Shown in pieces: positions 34,215 to 44,200 of a DNA stretch of 59,575 nt (position 1 is its first letter; the number at the start of each line of letters is the position of its first letter). The DNA is from a bacterium (lineage in GTDB: Bacteria > Electryoneota > JAOADG01), in assembly GCA_026417415.1 (NCBI GenBank), contig JAOADG010000013.1:1-59575 (forward strand), read 5' to 3'. Below the pieces are notes generated by a model that saw only the letters and a list, made by a program, of their open reading frames with translations, searched no databases and was not told where the DNA came from. The translations under genes and the position numbers were made by a program.

Positions 34215-34949
34215 ATGTTTAATAGGAAAACTACCCAAACCAAAAATACCAAAAAAAGTACGTATCCATACAAACTCCATCAATTCATTGAGCGTTTGAA
34301 TTACAATAAAGAGCCAGAAATACAATCCCCCGCTTCAAAAATTCGTGAAACAGCATTTGTCTTATTTGCCAACAAGGGTTTTCACAATACCACCATTCGG
34401 GATATTGCTACTGCAGCCGATGTTAACCCAGCAATGATTCATTACTACTATCGGAATAAAATAAATCTTTACCAAAGCATTATGAAATGGCAGATTCACC
34501 ATGGTTTCCAAAAAATCTTTCAGTCACTATTGATTGCTAAAAATGAGTACGAGTTACTTCAATCTTTACCAGAAAAAATTCTCCTCAATCTGCATGAGAA
34601 CAGAACGTGGATAAGATTTATGCGAAGAGAAATTGCTGATGGTGGAGAAAACTTGAACAAAGTTTTTACAGAGTTAGGCGAAAATGGACCTGCAGGAATG
34701 ATTCATCTATTACAAGAGCTGTTTGTTCATTTAGGATTAATTAAACCTTCTAAAACAAAGGATCGCACGTTAGTAACTATTTTTTTAAGTCAAATTTTTT
34801 CAATCCTCTTTTTGCAACCATATCTCGATACCATTAGTCAAACCGATGGTAACCAAAAGCATATCCTACTACAACGCTGTAAAACATTAAAAGAGATTCT
34901 TTTTCAAAATGCACTTACTTTAACAAACAAGAAAAGGATAAACCAATGA
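34215..34949 (+). CDS. TetR/AcrR-family transcriptional regulator (CecR-like context)
   Basis: A 244-residue regulator. After a basic 40-residue N-terminal extension comes the TetR helix-turn-helix: KIRETAFVLFANKGFHNTTIRDIATAADVNPAMIHYYYRNKINLY (about residues 45-88), with the typical YYYRNK recognition end. The C-terminal helical ligand-binding domain is not assignable. It heads an operon with an HlyD-like adaptor, two ABC ATPases and two ABC-2 permeases. That order matches E. coli cecR(ybiH)-ybhGFSR, a drug or cation export system repressed by the TetR protein. A palindrome just upstream may be its operator. Confidence 0.87.
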   Translation: MFNRKTTQTKNTKKSTYPYKLHQFIERLNYNKEPEIQSPASKIRETAFVLFANKGFHNTTIRDIATAADVNPAMIHYYYRNKINLYQSIMKWQIHHGFQKIFQSLLIAKNEYELLQSLPEKILLNLHENRTWIRFMRREIADGGENLNKVFTELGENGPAGMIHLLQELFVHLGLIKPSKTKDRTLVTIFLSQIFSILFLQPYLDTISQTDGNQKHILLQRCKTLKEILFQNALTLTNKKRINQ

Positions 34950-35836
34950 AATTTCCTTCCATAATAGTTTCATTGACTCTATTAGTTATTTATTTAAACA
35001 ATGGTTGTTCAAATTCGCATCAATCCACGAGACCTTCTGGAATTCTGTATTCTAAGGAAGTCAACATATCCCCATTAATTAGTGGTAGAGTAATTCAAAT
35101 TTTCAAAAATGAAGGAGATGCGGTTAAAGTGGGAGACACGTTATTGATAATTGATACTGAGTTGTACGAACTCCAGAAAAAACAATCCGAAAACCAAATG
35201 GAAGAAGTTCAAGCACAAAAACTTGTACTGGAAACACAAATTAAACAAGTAGAAGCACAACTCAAACACACCAATACCAACTTGAAGAGACAGAAAGAAT
35301 TGTTATCATCGGGAAGTACTACACAACAAATCCTTGATGATTTAACACTACTACAAGAAACTCAAAATCAACAATTAGAAGCACTTAAAGCACAGTTACA
35401 AGCCAATTTCTCACTCTTGAAAAAAGTTAAAACACAAATTGAACTCCAAAATAAACAGATTGCTTACGGTATTTTGCAAGCACCTATGGATGGAAAAGTC
35501 ATGGTGAGATCGATTGAAATAGGTGAAACAATATCACCACAAAGTGTTGCATTTATTCTAACCAATGACGAACAGTTAGAAACGAGAGTGTATCTAACGC
35601 AAAAAGAAATGGCTGGATTACACCTTGGAAAAGAGGTCAATGTTTGGGTGGATGCTTTTCCTGATCGTGCATTCAAAGGAACCATTGCGTTTATTAGTTC
35701 CAAAGCAGAATTCACTCCGAAAAATGTTCAAACCAAGCAATCTCGAAGTACTTTAGTATATGCTGTTAAGATTGCTGTTCCCAATCCTGAGAATTTGCTC
35801 CTTAATGGTATGCCTGCTGAAGTTGAATTCAAATGA
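34946..35836 (+). CDS. HlyD/YbhG-like periplasmic adaptor, probable lipoprotein
   Basis: A 296-residue membrane-fusion protein. The N-terminus is a lipoprotein-type signal (LNNGC, Cys about 21). The biotinyl-lipoyl halves (VIQIFKNEGDAVKVGDTLLIID; YGILQAPMDGKVMVRSIEIGE) flank a long coiled-coil hairpin (about 75-170; QMEEVQAQKLVLETQIKQVE), and a beta-barrel follows. It bridges the ABC pump to an outer-membrane channel; no TolC is in this operon. Its ATG overlaps the regulator stop (ATGA) and its stop overlaps the first ATPase start, so all are co-translated. Confidence 0.88.
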   Translation: MKFPSIIVSLTLLVIYLNNGCSNSHQSTRPSGILYSKEVNISPLISGRVIQIFKNEGDAVKVGDTLLIIDTELYELQKKQSENQMEEVQAQKLVLETQIKQVEAQLKHTNTNLKRQKELLSSGSTTQQILDDLTLLQETQNQQLEALKAQLQANFSLLKKVKTQIELQNKQIAYGILQAPMDGKVMVRSIEIGETISPQSVAFILTNDEQLETRVYLTQKEMAGLHLGKEVNVWVDAFPDRAFKGTIAFISSKAEFTPKNVQTKQSRSTLVYAVKIAVPNPENLLLNGMPAEVEFK

Positions 35837-36762
35837 GTGTTGTATTGCAACTTTGGAACATTACCAAATCCTTCGGTAAAACCTTTGCCGTAAAGGATGT
35901 AACTATTCAAGTTCATGAAGGTACAATCTGTGGTTTGATAGGTGCAGATGGAGCAGGAAAATCTACACTGCTTAGAATCGCTTGTGGACTTATACCGCCT
36001 GATACAGGTAGTGTTCAAATTTTGAATGAAGAATTATCAAAAAATTTGAAGAGAGCACGTCAAGTGATTGGTTACATGCCACAACGATTTAGTTTGTATC
36101 AAGATTTATCGGTTGAAGAAAACATTCGTTTTTTTGCAAAACTTTTTCGAGTGCATAAAAAGGAAAGAGAACAACTTGAGCGAAAGTTGTACCATTTTTC
36201 AAAATTAGAACCATTCAAGCATCGCCGTGCTGGTGATTTATCTGGTGGTATGAAACAAAAACTTGCTCTTTCGTGTACTTTGATGAATGATCCAAAATTG
36301 TTATTGCTTGATGAACCAACGTATGGTGTGGATCCTATTTCAAGACAAGAGTTGTGGGAAATTTTACTGGAACTAAAACGAAAGGGGGCAGCCATTTTGG
36401 TTTCTACTGCATATATGGATGAAGCAGAAAAATGTGATTGGATTTATGGAATGCATCAAGGAAAAATGGTTTTAAATGGAACCAAAGAAAAAATCGTTTC
36501 GCAGTTTCAACAAAAGATCTTTCAGGTAGAAGATCCTACTCAACAATTTAGTTCTCTTTTTGAATTAAAAAAGAAGTTAAGTGGCTTTTTTGAGATCAAA
36601 CAAATTTTCCAATTTGGAAATTCCTTACACATCATGCTTTCAAACTCGTTATCGGAAAACATCATCCATTTCTTTCACCAAAACAATCTTACCTATAAAG
36701 AGATCAACATCGGTATATCAGATGCTTTTTTCTTGCAAACAAAGAAACAAGAGATTGAGTAA
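35833..36762 (+). CDS. ABC transporter ATP-binding protein (YbhF N-half-like)
   Basis: A 309-residue ATPase with Walker A (GADGAGKST), Q loop (YMPQRF), the signature LSGGMKQKL, Walker B (LLLLDEPTYGVD) and a Thr in place of the usual switch His (VSTAYMDEAEKC). A 90-residue C-terminal extension follows the ATPase fold. In E. coli this and the next gene are fused as YbhF. The Walker A reads GADGAGKS rather than GxNGAGKS. It overlaps the adaptor gene by 4 bases. Confidence 0.92.
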   Translation: MSVVLQLWNITKSFGKTFAVKDVTIQVHEGTICGLIGADGAGKSTLLRIACGLIPPDTGSVQILNEELSKNLKRARQVIGYMPQRFSLYQDLSVEENIRFFAKLFRVHKKEREQLERKLYHFSKLEPFKHRRAGDLSGGMKQKLALSCTLMNDPKLLLLDEPTYGVDPISRQELWEILLELKRKGAAILVSTAYMDEAEKCDWIYGMHQGKMVLNGTKEKIVSQFQQKIFQVEDPTQQFSSLFELKKKLSGFFEIKQIFQFGNSLHIMLSNSLSENIIHFFHQNNLTYKEINIGISDAFFLQTKKQEIE

Positions 36763-36770
36763 AGCGTAAA

Positions 36771-37499
36771 ATGTTTGCCATTGAAGTCCATGAGTTAACG
36801 AAACGATTTCACCAATTTATTGCAGTCAATCAAGTGACTTTTGCGGTAAGAGAAAAAGAGATTTTTGGTTTTTTAGGAGCGAATGGCGCTGGAAAAACTA
36901 CCGTTATTCGTATGCTTTGTGGATTACTCACACCAACATCAGGGACTGCAAAAGTGAGTGGATACGATATCCAGCACGAAGTTTTTCAAGTGAAAAAAAA
37001 TATCGGTTACATGAGCCAGAAATTTTCTTTATATGAAGATTTATCTCCCTTGCAAAATATCAATTTATATGCTGGTCTTTATCGTCTTTCCAATTCAATT
37101 CGCAAGGAAAGAATCGATTTCATTTCCCATCGTTTACAACTTATAAATACAAATTCAAAAAGAGTAAAAGATCTCCCTGTTGGCTACAAACAAAGATTAG
37201 CATTAGGTTGCGCGATATTGCATCAACCGAAAATTTTATTTCTTGATGAACCTACAAGTGGTGTAGATCCATCAGCGAGACAAATGTTTTGGGATATAAT
37301 CTATGAAGAAGCCAACTATGGCACCACCATTTTGGTGACAACACATTATATGGAAGAAGCAGAATACTGCTCTCAAGTAAGTATCATGGATCAAGGAAAA
37401 ATAATCGCACAAGGAACACCAAAAGAAGTCAAACAGTTGGTACATGCAAAAACAATGCAAGATGCATTTCTTAAGATCGTAGAAAAAGCAAGAAGTTAA
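36771..37499 (+). CDS. ABC transporter ATP-binding protein (YbhF C-half-like)
   Basis: A 242-residue ATPase with Walker A (GANGAGKTT), Q loop (YMSQKF), Walker B (ILFLDEPTSGVD) and the switch His (VTTHYMEEAE). The signature is degenerate, LPVGYKQRL instead of LSGGQ, as in the second half of YbhF. So the heterodimer probably has one consensus and one degenerate ATP site, and the Thr-for-His switch in the partner adds to the asymmetry. It lies 8 bases after the first ATPase and 1 base before the first permease. Confidence 0.92.
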   Translation: MFAIEVHELTKRFHQFIAVNQVTFAVREKEIFGFLGANGAGKTTVIRMLCGLLTPTSGTAKVSGYDIQHEVFQVKKNIGYMSQKFSLYEDLSPLQNINLYAGLYRLSNSIRKERIDFISHRLQLINTNSKRVKDLPVGYKQRLALGCAILHQPKILFLDEPTSGVDPSARQMFWDIIYEEANYGTTILVTTHYMEEAEYCSQVSIMDQGKIIAQGTPKEVKQLVHAKTMQDAFLKIVEKARS

Positions 37500-37500
37500 A

Positions 37501-38634
37501 ATGGATTTCCGAAGTATATTTGCTATTTCACACAAAGAGATACTCCACATCCTGCGAGACAAACGAACCTTGTTTGTTGCAGTTGCAATGCCTGTAATGA
37601 TGCTACTTCTGTATGGATATGCCATTGATATGGATTTAAAAAACATTACCGTTGGGATCTACGATCAAGATCAATCCAATCATAGTCGCAAATTGTTGGA
37701 GCGCGTTTTAGCCAATCAAACATTTATTCAAACAGCTCATTTGACACACTATAATCAAATCGAACAAGGATTTCGTACGCAAACTTTTCGTGTGGCAATC
37801 ATTATTCCTCATCAATTTGCCAATTCACTTGCTCAAAAGAAACAAACCCCAATTCAAGTGATCATTGACGGAAGTGATGCAAATTCTGCGAATATCATTA
37901 TGAATTCCATTTCTGCATCCATTCAAAGTTTTTCATTAGAGTTTTTCCAAACTCAATTGAACACTCCAAACATACCTTTGATAAACATCCAATCAAGAAT
38001 TTGGTTTAATGAAGAATTAAAGAGTCCCATCTTTATTGTTCCCGGATTAATTGCATTGTTTTTAGTGATGGTATGTGCACTTTTAACCAGTGTTGCATTA
38101 GCCAAAGAAAAAGAACTCGGCACCTTAGAACAACTTCTTACTACTCCAATCAAAGCACAAGAGATGATGATAGGAAAACTTTTACCATATACACTCATTG
38201 CTTCAATTGATGCGACTTTAGTTCTCCTAATTGGAAGATATCTTTTTCAAGTTCCTCTTAAGGGAAGTGTATTTGCTTTGGTGGTCTATAGTGCCATCTA
38301 TTTACTTGTGGCCTTAGGAATGGGGCTAATGATCAGTGTGTTGGTAAAAACGCAACAATTGGCACTTATGTCTGCGTTGGTGGCAACTTTACTGCCAACC
38401 TTGTTATTATCTGGTTTAATATTTCCTATTTCTTCTATGCCGAAAGCATTACAAGTTATCTCTTATATCATTCCTGCGAGATGGTACATTGAGATTGTAA
38501 GAGGTGTAATGTTAAAAGGGATAAACTGGTTTCCTAAAAATGCATTCATTCTCTTTAGTATGGCGATCTTGCTCATAACAATGAGTACACGAAAATTCCA
38601 TCAGCAATTGAAAAAGGGTGAGTTGACGACATGA
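37501..38634 (+). CDS. ABC-2 type permease (YbhS-like)
   Basis: A 377-residue permease with one N-terminal membrane helix (LFVAVAMPVMMLLLYGYAI, preceded by KEILHILRDKRT), a large extracytoplasmic domain (about 45-175), and five more C-terminal helices. The coupling segment EKELGTLEQLLTTPIKAQEMMIGKLLPY is the ABC-2 hallmark. It pairs with the next permease and overlaps its start by 4 bases. Confidence 0.9.
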   Translation: MDFRSIFAISHKEILHILRDKRTLFVAVAMPVMMLLLYGYAIDMDLKNITVGIYDQDQSNHSRKLLERVLANQTFIQTAHLTHYNQIEQGFRTQTFRVAIIIPHQFANSLAQKKQTPIQVIIDGSDANSANIIMNSISASIQSFSLEFFQTQLNTPNIPLINIQSRIWFNEELKSPIFIVPGLIALFLVMVCALLTSVALAKEKELGTLEQLLTTPIKAQEMMIGKLLPYTLIASIDATLVLLIGRYLFQVPLKGSVFALVVYSAIYLLVALGMGLMISVLVKTQQLALMSALVATLLPTLLLSGLIFPISSMPKALQVISYIIPARWYIEIVRGVMLKGINWFPKNAFILFSMAILLITMSTRKFHQQLKKGELTT

Positions 38635-39755
38635 GACCCCTGTTGGCACTTTGGAAAAAAGAGTTGTTGCAGATGATTCGCGATCCAGCAATGTTAAGAG
38701 TGCTGATTGCTGCACCCATCATTCAATTGCTAATCTTATCTTATGCAATCAATACTGAATTGAAACAAATGCGAGTTGCCATTGTGAATTATGATCAATC
38801 CAATGAAAGTAGAAGATTTATAGAAAAACTATTTGCTACCGATTACTTTGTACCTGTTTCTATTTACATTTCATCCTATTCATCAGCAATTCAGGCATTC
38901 ATGCAATCCGAAGCAGAAATGGTCATCATTTTGCCAGAAAATTTTTCGCAACCCCAAAATGAAAATCAAAACATCCAAATTATTGTAGATGGTCAACACT
39001 CTAATGTTGCATCGCTTGGTTTAGGGTATTTGCAGAGAATGGTGGCTCAATACAACCTTCAACGGATAGAACAAATGAAATTAGACGGAAAACTTCCTTT
39101 TTCAATTTACCAAACCATTGAACCTGTGGTGCGTGTGTGGTACAATCCGAATTTAGATCCCAAGTGGTTTTTTGTACCAGGGATATGCGTACTTTTAATT
39201 ACCATTATTGCAACATTGCTGTCAGGGATTGCTATCGTAAAAGAAAGAGAAATCGGAACCATTGAGTTATTGTTGGTCGCACCTATTCGACGTTGGCAGC
39301 TTATTATTGGAAAGATTGTCCCATTTTACTTTTTATCTTTATTGTTGCTTGGATTAGCATTTATAGTAGGACTTTTGTGGTTTCGGGTACCATTTATTGG
39401 ATCGTGGTTTGATATTTGGTTAGGTGTAACGTTGTATTTGTTCTTTTTATTATCACTTGGATTATTCATTTCAACTTTATCTAAAACACAAGCACAAGCA
39501 ATGTTTTTAGTTTGGTTCATTTTGATTTTTTCTATTTTAACCAGTGGCTTCTTTTTTCCGGTGGAAAATATGCCTAAATGGTTACAAACCATGACCATCG
39601 TGAATCCGATGAAGTATATGATGATTATTGTAAGATGTGTGATGTTAAAAGGTGCCAGTTGGATAGAACTGTGGGATAACTACATCATGCTTGCAGGATT
39701 AGGCCTCATCACTGCAATTGCCGCTATATTTCGATACCAACAAAAGTTGAATTAG
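38631..39755 (+). CDS. ABC-2 type permease (YbhR-like)
   Basis: A 374-residue homologue of the preceding permease with the same layout: one N-terminal helix after KELLQMIRDPAMLRVLIAAP, a large external domain with QIIVDGQHSN, then five helices. The coupling segment is EREIGTIELLLVAPIRRWQLIIGKIVPF. It completes the two-ATPase, two-permease exporter and is the last gene of the operon. Confidence 0.9.
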   Translation: MRPLLALWKKELLQMIRDPAMLRVLIAAPIIQLLILSYAINTELKQMRVAIVNYDQSNESRRFIEKLFATDYFVPVSIYISSYSSAIQAFMQSEAEMVIILPENFSQPQNENQNIQIIVDGQHSNVASLGLGYLQRMVAQYNLQRIEQMKLDGKLPFSIYQTIEPVVRVWYNPNLDPKWFFVPGICVLLITIIATLLSGIAIVKEREIGTIELLLVAPIRRWQLIIGKIVPFYFLSLLLLGLAFIVGLLWFRVPFIGSWFDIWLGVTLYLFFLLSLGLFISTLSKTQAQAMFLVWFILIFSILTSGFFFPVENMPKWLQTMTIVNPMKYMMIIVRCVMLKGASWIELWDNYIMLAGLGLITAIAAIFRYQQKLN

Positions 39756-39861
39756 TCATTGAAATAAATTGACTATCAAGAAAAAAAATTACGTAATGTT
39801 ATTATACACTTGCTAAACGTGTCAAACGTATTGTAAAATTATTGAAAAGAGGATAGAAAGA

Positions 39862-40581
39862 ATGTTGAATCGTACACTTAGCTCCTTGGTTACGGAACGA
39901 AATTCAAGAGCAGAACTGCTTATTGACTTAGGGATCGATTTCATAAAAGATGGAAATCTAACTTTATTAGAAGTCGCTGAACAACTCCAAATCGAACCTA
40001 ACGAATTGGTAGAAAAAATAGCCAAACAAGATGTTATTCATACATCTCCAAAAGATACCGATTGGAACAAAGTAACGCTTCGTGAACTTATTCGCCATAT
40101 CGTTACCAAATATCATGTACCCTTAAGAAAAGCATTACCAGAACTTACTGAATTAGCACAAAATGCATCAAAAATTTATGGTGATGATCATCCTGAACTC
40201 ATTGAGGTAGAAAAAATCTTTGGGGCATTCCGTTTTACAGTAGAAGCCCATTTACTAAGTGAAGAAAAAATACTTTTCAAAACCATTGAACATATAGAAA
40301 GCGGAAACGTAAACTGGAGAAGCGATAGAAGCTCTAACGATGAGATCAAAATAAGAATTCGTGAACACGACAATTCGTTGGATGATTTTAAAATGATCAG
40401 AAAAATCACCAACAATTACCAAGTCCCTGAAAATACTGGCGAAACGTATAGAAAATGGATGGAAGCGTTGAAAGAGTTGGAGACCAACCTCTATTTACAT
40501 ATGCATTTAGAGAACAACATACTGTTTCCAAGAGCAAGTCAATTGGCTATAGAGCAAGCCAAAAGTGCATCAGCACATTAA
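39862..40581 (+). CDS. Ric/YtfE/ScdA-like di-iron iron-sulfur repair protein, lacking the N-terminal Cys pair
   Basis: Ric proteins repair iron-sulfur clusters damaged by NO or oxidants. The C-terminal hemerythrin-like bundle is recognisable: RHIVTKYHVPLRKALPEL, IYGDDHPELIEVEKIF, EAHLLSEEKILF, REHDNSLDDF and HMHLENNILFPRA, which give the expected His and Glu ligands. The N-terminal ScdA_N-like helix ends DLGIDFIKDGNLTLLE, where relatives have GIDFCCGG; the Cys pair is missing. The 239-residue length is normal. A GAGGAT site precedes the ATG. A shared terminator follows. Confidence 0.82.
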   Translation: MLNRTLSSLVTERNSRAELLIDLGIDFIKDGNLTLLEVAEQLQIEPNELVEKIAKQDVIHTSPKDTDWNKVTLRELIRHIVTKYHVPLRKALPELTELAQNASKIYGDDHPELIEVEKIFGAFRFTVEAHLLSEEKILFKTIEHIESGNVNWRSDRSSNDEIKIRIREHDNSLDDFKMIRKITNNYQVPENTGETYRKWMEALKELETNLYLHMHLENNILFPRASQLAIEQAKSASAH

Positions 40582-40604
40582 TCTAAACTAAAGTAGTAAC
40601 CAAT

Positions 40605-40637
40605 AAAAAAGAGATAATACAAGTTATCTCTTTTTTT
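40605..40637. terminator. Bidirectional terminator between the Ric-like gene and pdxT
   Basis: A 13-bp stem (40605-40617 with 40624-40636) around a six-base loop with A6 on the left and T7 on the right serves both convergent genes. Its right arm overlaps the pdxT stop codon. Confidence 0.85.
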
Positions 40638-41205
40638 CTTCACAAAACTTTAGAAACAATTGGTGAATGCGTACGTCAGAAGTTAATTCTGGGTGAAATG
40701 TGCTAGCCCATACATTGTTTTGCTCGACGAAAACAATTTCATCGTTAAATTTACCTTTGACTTGAACACTATCTCCGATCGAGACAATTTTGGGAGCGCG
40801 AATAAAAATTCCTTCAAATGGGGTTTCCAATTCACGGATAATTACATCTGCATGAAACGACTCACTTTGCCGTCCATAAGCATTTCGTGCAACTTCAATA
40901 TCAATGGCTTCTAAACTTCGGACTCGTGGATCTGTTCCTTGTTTACCAAGCAGAATCGTACCTGCACATGTTCCCCAAACGGGGATACCAGAAGCAATAA
41001 GTGTTAAAATAGGTTGGTGAAGTGACGCAAACTCAATCAGTCGTGTCATGGTGGTTGATTCGCCACCCGGTAAGATCAAACCATCCAGATCTATTAAATC
41101 ACTCGCTTTTCTAACCAAACGACTTTCTGCATTTAATCGTTTCAGCATCATTGCATGGGGTACAAAATCACCTTGTAACGCTAAAATACCGATCCGTAAT
41201 CTCAT
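40624..41205 (-). CDS. pdxT: Pyridoxal 5'-phosphate synthase glutaminase subunit PdxT
   Basis: PdxT hydrolyses glutamine and passes ammonia to PdxS, which makes pyridoxal phosphate. The 193-residue protein has IGILALQGDFVPHAMML, LILPGGESTTM, the nucleophile elbow GTCAGTILLG and the catalytic His-Pro-Glu (TFHPEL) near the C-terminus. The start at 41205 is an ATG with AAGGA nine bases before it; the frame extends nine bases further to a TTG without support. pdxS, usually adjacent, is not in the window. Confidence 0.92.
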   Translation of the reverse strand: MRLRIGILALQGDFVPHAMMLKRLNAESRLVRKASDLIDLDGLILPGGESTTMTRLIEFASLHQPILTLIASGIPVWGTCAGTILLGKQGTDPRVRSLEAIDIEVARNAYGRQSESFHADVIIRELETPFEGIFIRAPKIVSIGDSVQVKGKFNDEIVFVEQNNVWASTFHPELTSDVRIHQLFLKFCEEKKR

Positions 41206-41244
41206 AAATTTCAATCCTTGTCTTACCGAATAAAAGATAACTAA

Positions 41245-41272
41245 AGAAAAAAGGGGTGAAAAATCACCCCTT
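41245..41272 (-). terminator. Terminator after the tricorn-like protease gene
   Basis: A 9-bp stem (41251-41259 with 41264-41272; AAGGGGTGA/TCACCCCTT) with an A-rich flank on its left side gives a hairpin plus U-run on the minus strand, 22 bases past the protease stop. Confidence 0.8.
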
Positions 41273-41294
41273 CAATCGTTCATTTCAACAATGC

Positions 41295-44200
41295 TTACCG
41301 TACCAATTGCAAAGGTCTAGGACGTGCTTTAGGTTGCGGTGGAGGCAAACGCGGATCTTCTTGAATTTTTTCCATTAGATAACGGATAGCAAAATCCAAT
41401 TGTTTATCTTTTCCATGGATTAGACCATCAGGATCTAAGTCCAGTTCAATATCTGGATCTACTCCATGCCCTTCAACGATATAATCTTTTCCGCGTGGAT
41501 CCCAATAACTAAATTCCGGTTGTGTAGTTGAACCACCATCTTTGAAATACTTATCACCACGGATTCCCACCAAACCACCCCACGAACGCGTACCAATCAC
41601 TGGTCCAAGTTTCAACTCTTGAAAACCATTTCCAAAAGTTTCACAATCGCTTCCACCTTGACGATTGATCAAACAAACCATATGACCAGTGAATAAATTT
41701 CCGGGGCTTGTGTACAGATTGCCATGACGAGGCCTACCATAGGCAAGAATTTTACGGTTAAGATGCGATAAAATAATATCTGCCACAAAACCACCGTGAT
41801 TCCACCGATCATCCAGAATTAATCCTTGTTTACGATATTGTGGGGGATAGTCACGCGCAAAGGATTGCATTCCACGAGAACTCATATCATACAAATGGAT
41901 GTAGCCAATTTTTCCTTTGCTAACACTATCTACATATTTGCGAGTTTCGTTGACCCACGTACAATAACGTACCAAAACATCATTGGCTAATGGTTTAATG
42001 ACGATGCGACGTGCACCATCTAAAGAGGGTTTGGTATTGATAGAAAGTTCAACTTCTTTTCCTGCACGATTCACTAAACGTTCATGATAATCGTGTCCTT
42101 TTTCTAATGGTACACCATCAATAGCAACTAACCACATTCCTTCACGGACATTCAAATCACCCCGCGATAATGGGCTACACCAATTCGGACGTGGGTAGTC
42201 CCCGTGATAAATCTTTTGGATTTGCCAAAAACCAGTTGCTTCATCATAACGTAAATCGGCACCTAACATCCCAACACTTAGCGATTCACCGCGCCGAATA
42301 TCCCCTTCTCCCCATAAATAAGCATGACCGACATTCAGTTCCGAAATCATTTCACCGATTAAATCATTCAATTCATCTCGTGTGGATATTCTATCTATGA
42401 GAGCGCTGTATTGTTGATACACTTTATTCCAATCTACACCATGCATATTGGGATCGTAAAAGAAATCTCGTTGCATACGCCACGCTTCACGAAAAATTTG
42501 CCGCCATTCTTTTTGCGGGTCAACGTTCAAACTCCAACCACTTAAATCAATTTGGGAATCGTTGGCAGCATCCCCTTGAGGTGCTTCCATACTACCAGCA
42601 CTTACCCGATAGAAACGATCCCCGCTACGGTACACCAAAACCTTTTTGTCCCCCGAAACCACATAGCCAGTGACGTTGTTGGATAACGTGCTTAGTTTTT
42701 CGTTTTCTATATCGTAGGTTCGTAGTTTCCAACCTTCATCTTCTTCCTTTGGCAAGCGCAATGGCATCATTCCATCTTCTTCCATTTCAAGAAAATGGAT
42801 TTTGTTTTCCACAGCCACCAATCCAATATATCGTCCTAATGGAACTGGAATTTGAACGATACGAAATGGAAGCCCATCCCAATCAATTTGGATAGGTTCT
42901 ACTTTTGTATCCTTGCTTGATTTTTCCTCTTTCCACTTTTTCTCTTTGGTATCTTTGTCTTTTGATTTTTCTTCATCTTCTTCAAGTTTCTTTTTTTCTT
43001 CTTCCGTTAACACATCACTTCTAATCGGAAATGGCAATTTCGTATCTTTTTGCAATGCAACCACGTATGGAAGTGTACTGGACATAACAATAAAACTATT
43101 GTAATGTTTTCCTAAATAAGGATTGATATGGTGATCCATAAGAAAGTACAAATACTTCCCTTTTGGATCCCAAGAGGGTGAATATGCATCATAATGTCCA
43201 TCGCTAACGAAATGAATGCTTTTATCTTTACTATCCCAAATTCGTACCTGAGTTAAATCATTATATTGATAAGTGGTATAAGCTAAATAACGGCTATCTG
43301 GCGACCACTCATAATCACGCATTTCCCAACCTGAGGTATCCACCAAAATGCGTTCACCTGAAGATACGTTGACCGCCCATAAGCGAAGTTCTGCATCACC
43401 ATACGCAATCCATTTTCCATCTGGAGACCAAATGGGTTGAAAATGAAAACCGGCTGGAACGTTTCCGATTTGCTTACTTTTTTCTGAATGATCCGATGAA
43501 ACAAGACAAAGTTGTTCTTCACCATTGACTTCCATCCAACTGGCAATCCATTTTCCATCTGGTGAAAAGCTTCCATAGCGTACCCTTGAATCGCTATTTT
43601 GCGTTAATCTACGAATCAGTCCTTTTTTTTGTGTACGTGTGACGTATAGATCACCACGAGTGACTAAAGCGATCCGATTGCCATCATAACTAATATCCCA
43701 ATCAAACAAATAGTCCATCGGATTAACAAATTTTTCACGAACTTCCATCCTATCCGTAGGTAACTGAATCTCTACTTTTTGATTCTGTTTTGTAGCAATA
43801 TCGTACAACCAAACATCCATACCATATTGATAAACAATTTTTCCGTGGTTCATATTAGGCCAGCGAATGTCAAACTCTTCAAAGTATGTAAGGCGTTGTA
43901 GATCGCTACCATCCGGTAACATGGAAGCAAGATTCGCTCGACCCCATCGATCCGTTAGAAAATAGATTCTACCATCGGTATGCCACATTGGAAAAGCATC
44001 TTTTCCTTTGTAATCTGTAATTTGCTTCATTTGTAATGGTTTAAGAGTACCTACATAAATATCCTCAGCAAGGCCACCTTGATATCGTTTCCAAGTATGA
44101 AATTCTAAGCCAAACCGTTGATAAGCCACTCGATTGCCATTGGGTTCAAAACTAATCCACGCTGCTGGTTCAAGTTCAATCATTTCCGGCAAACCACCTT

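Noticed and set aside
35833-37499. Broken fused ATPase gene (YbhF) split by a frameshift
   Set aside because: Both halves have their own start with complete Walker A and B motifs and 8 bases between them, so they are two genes.
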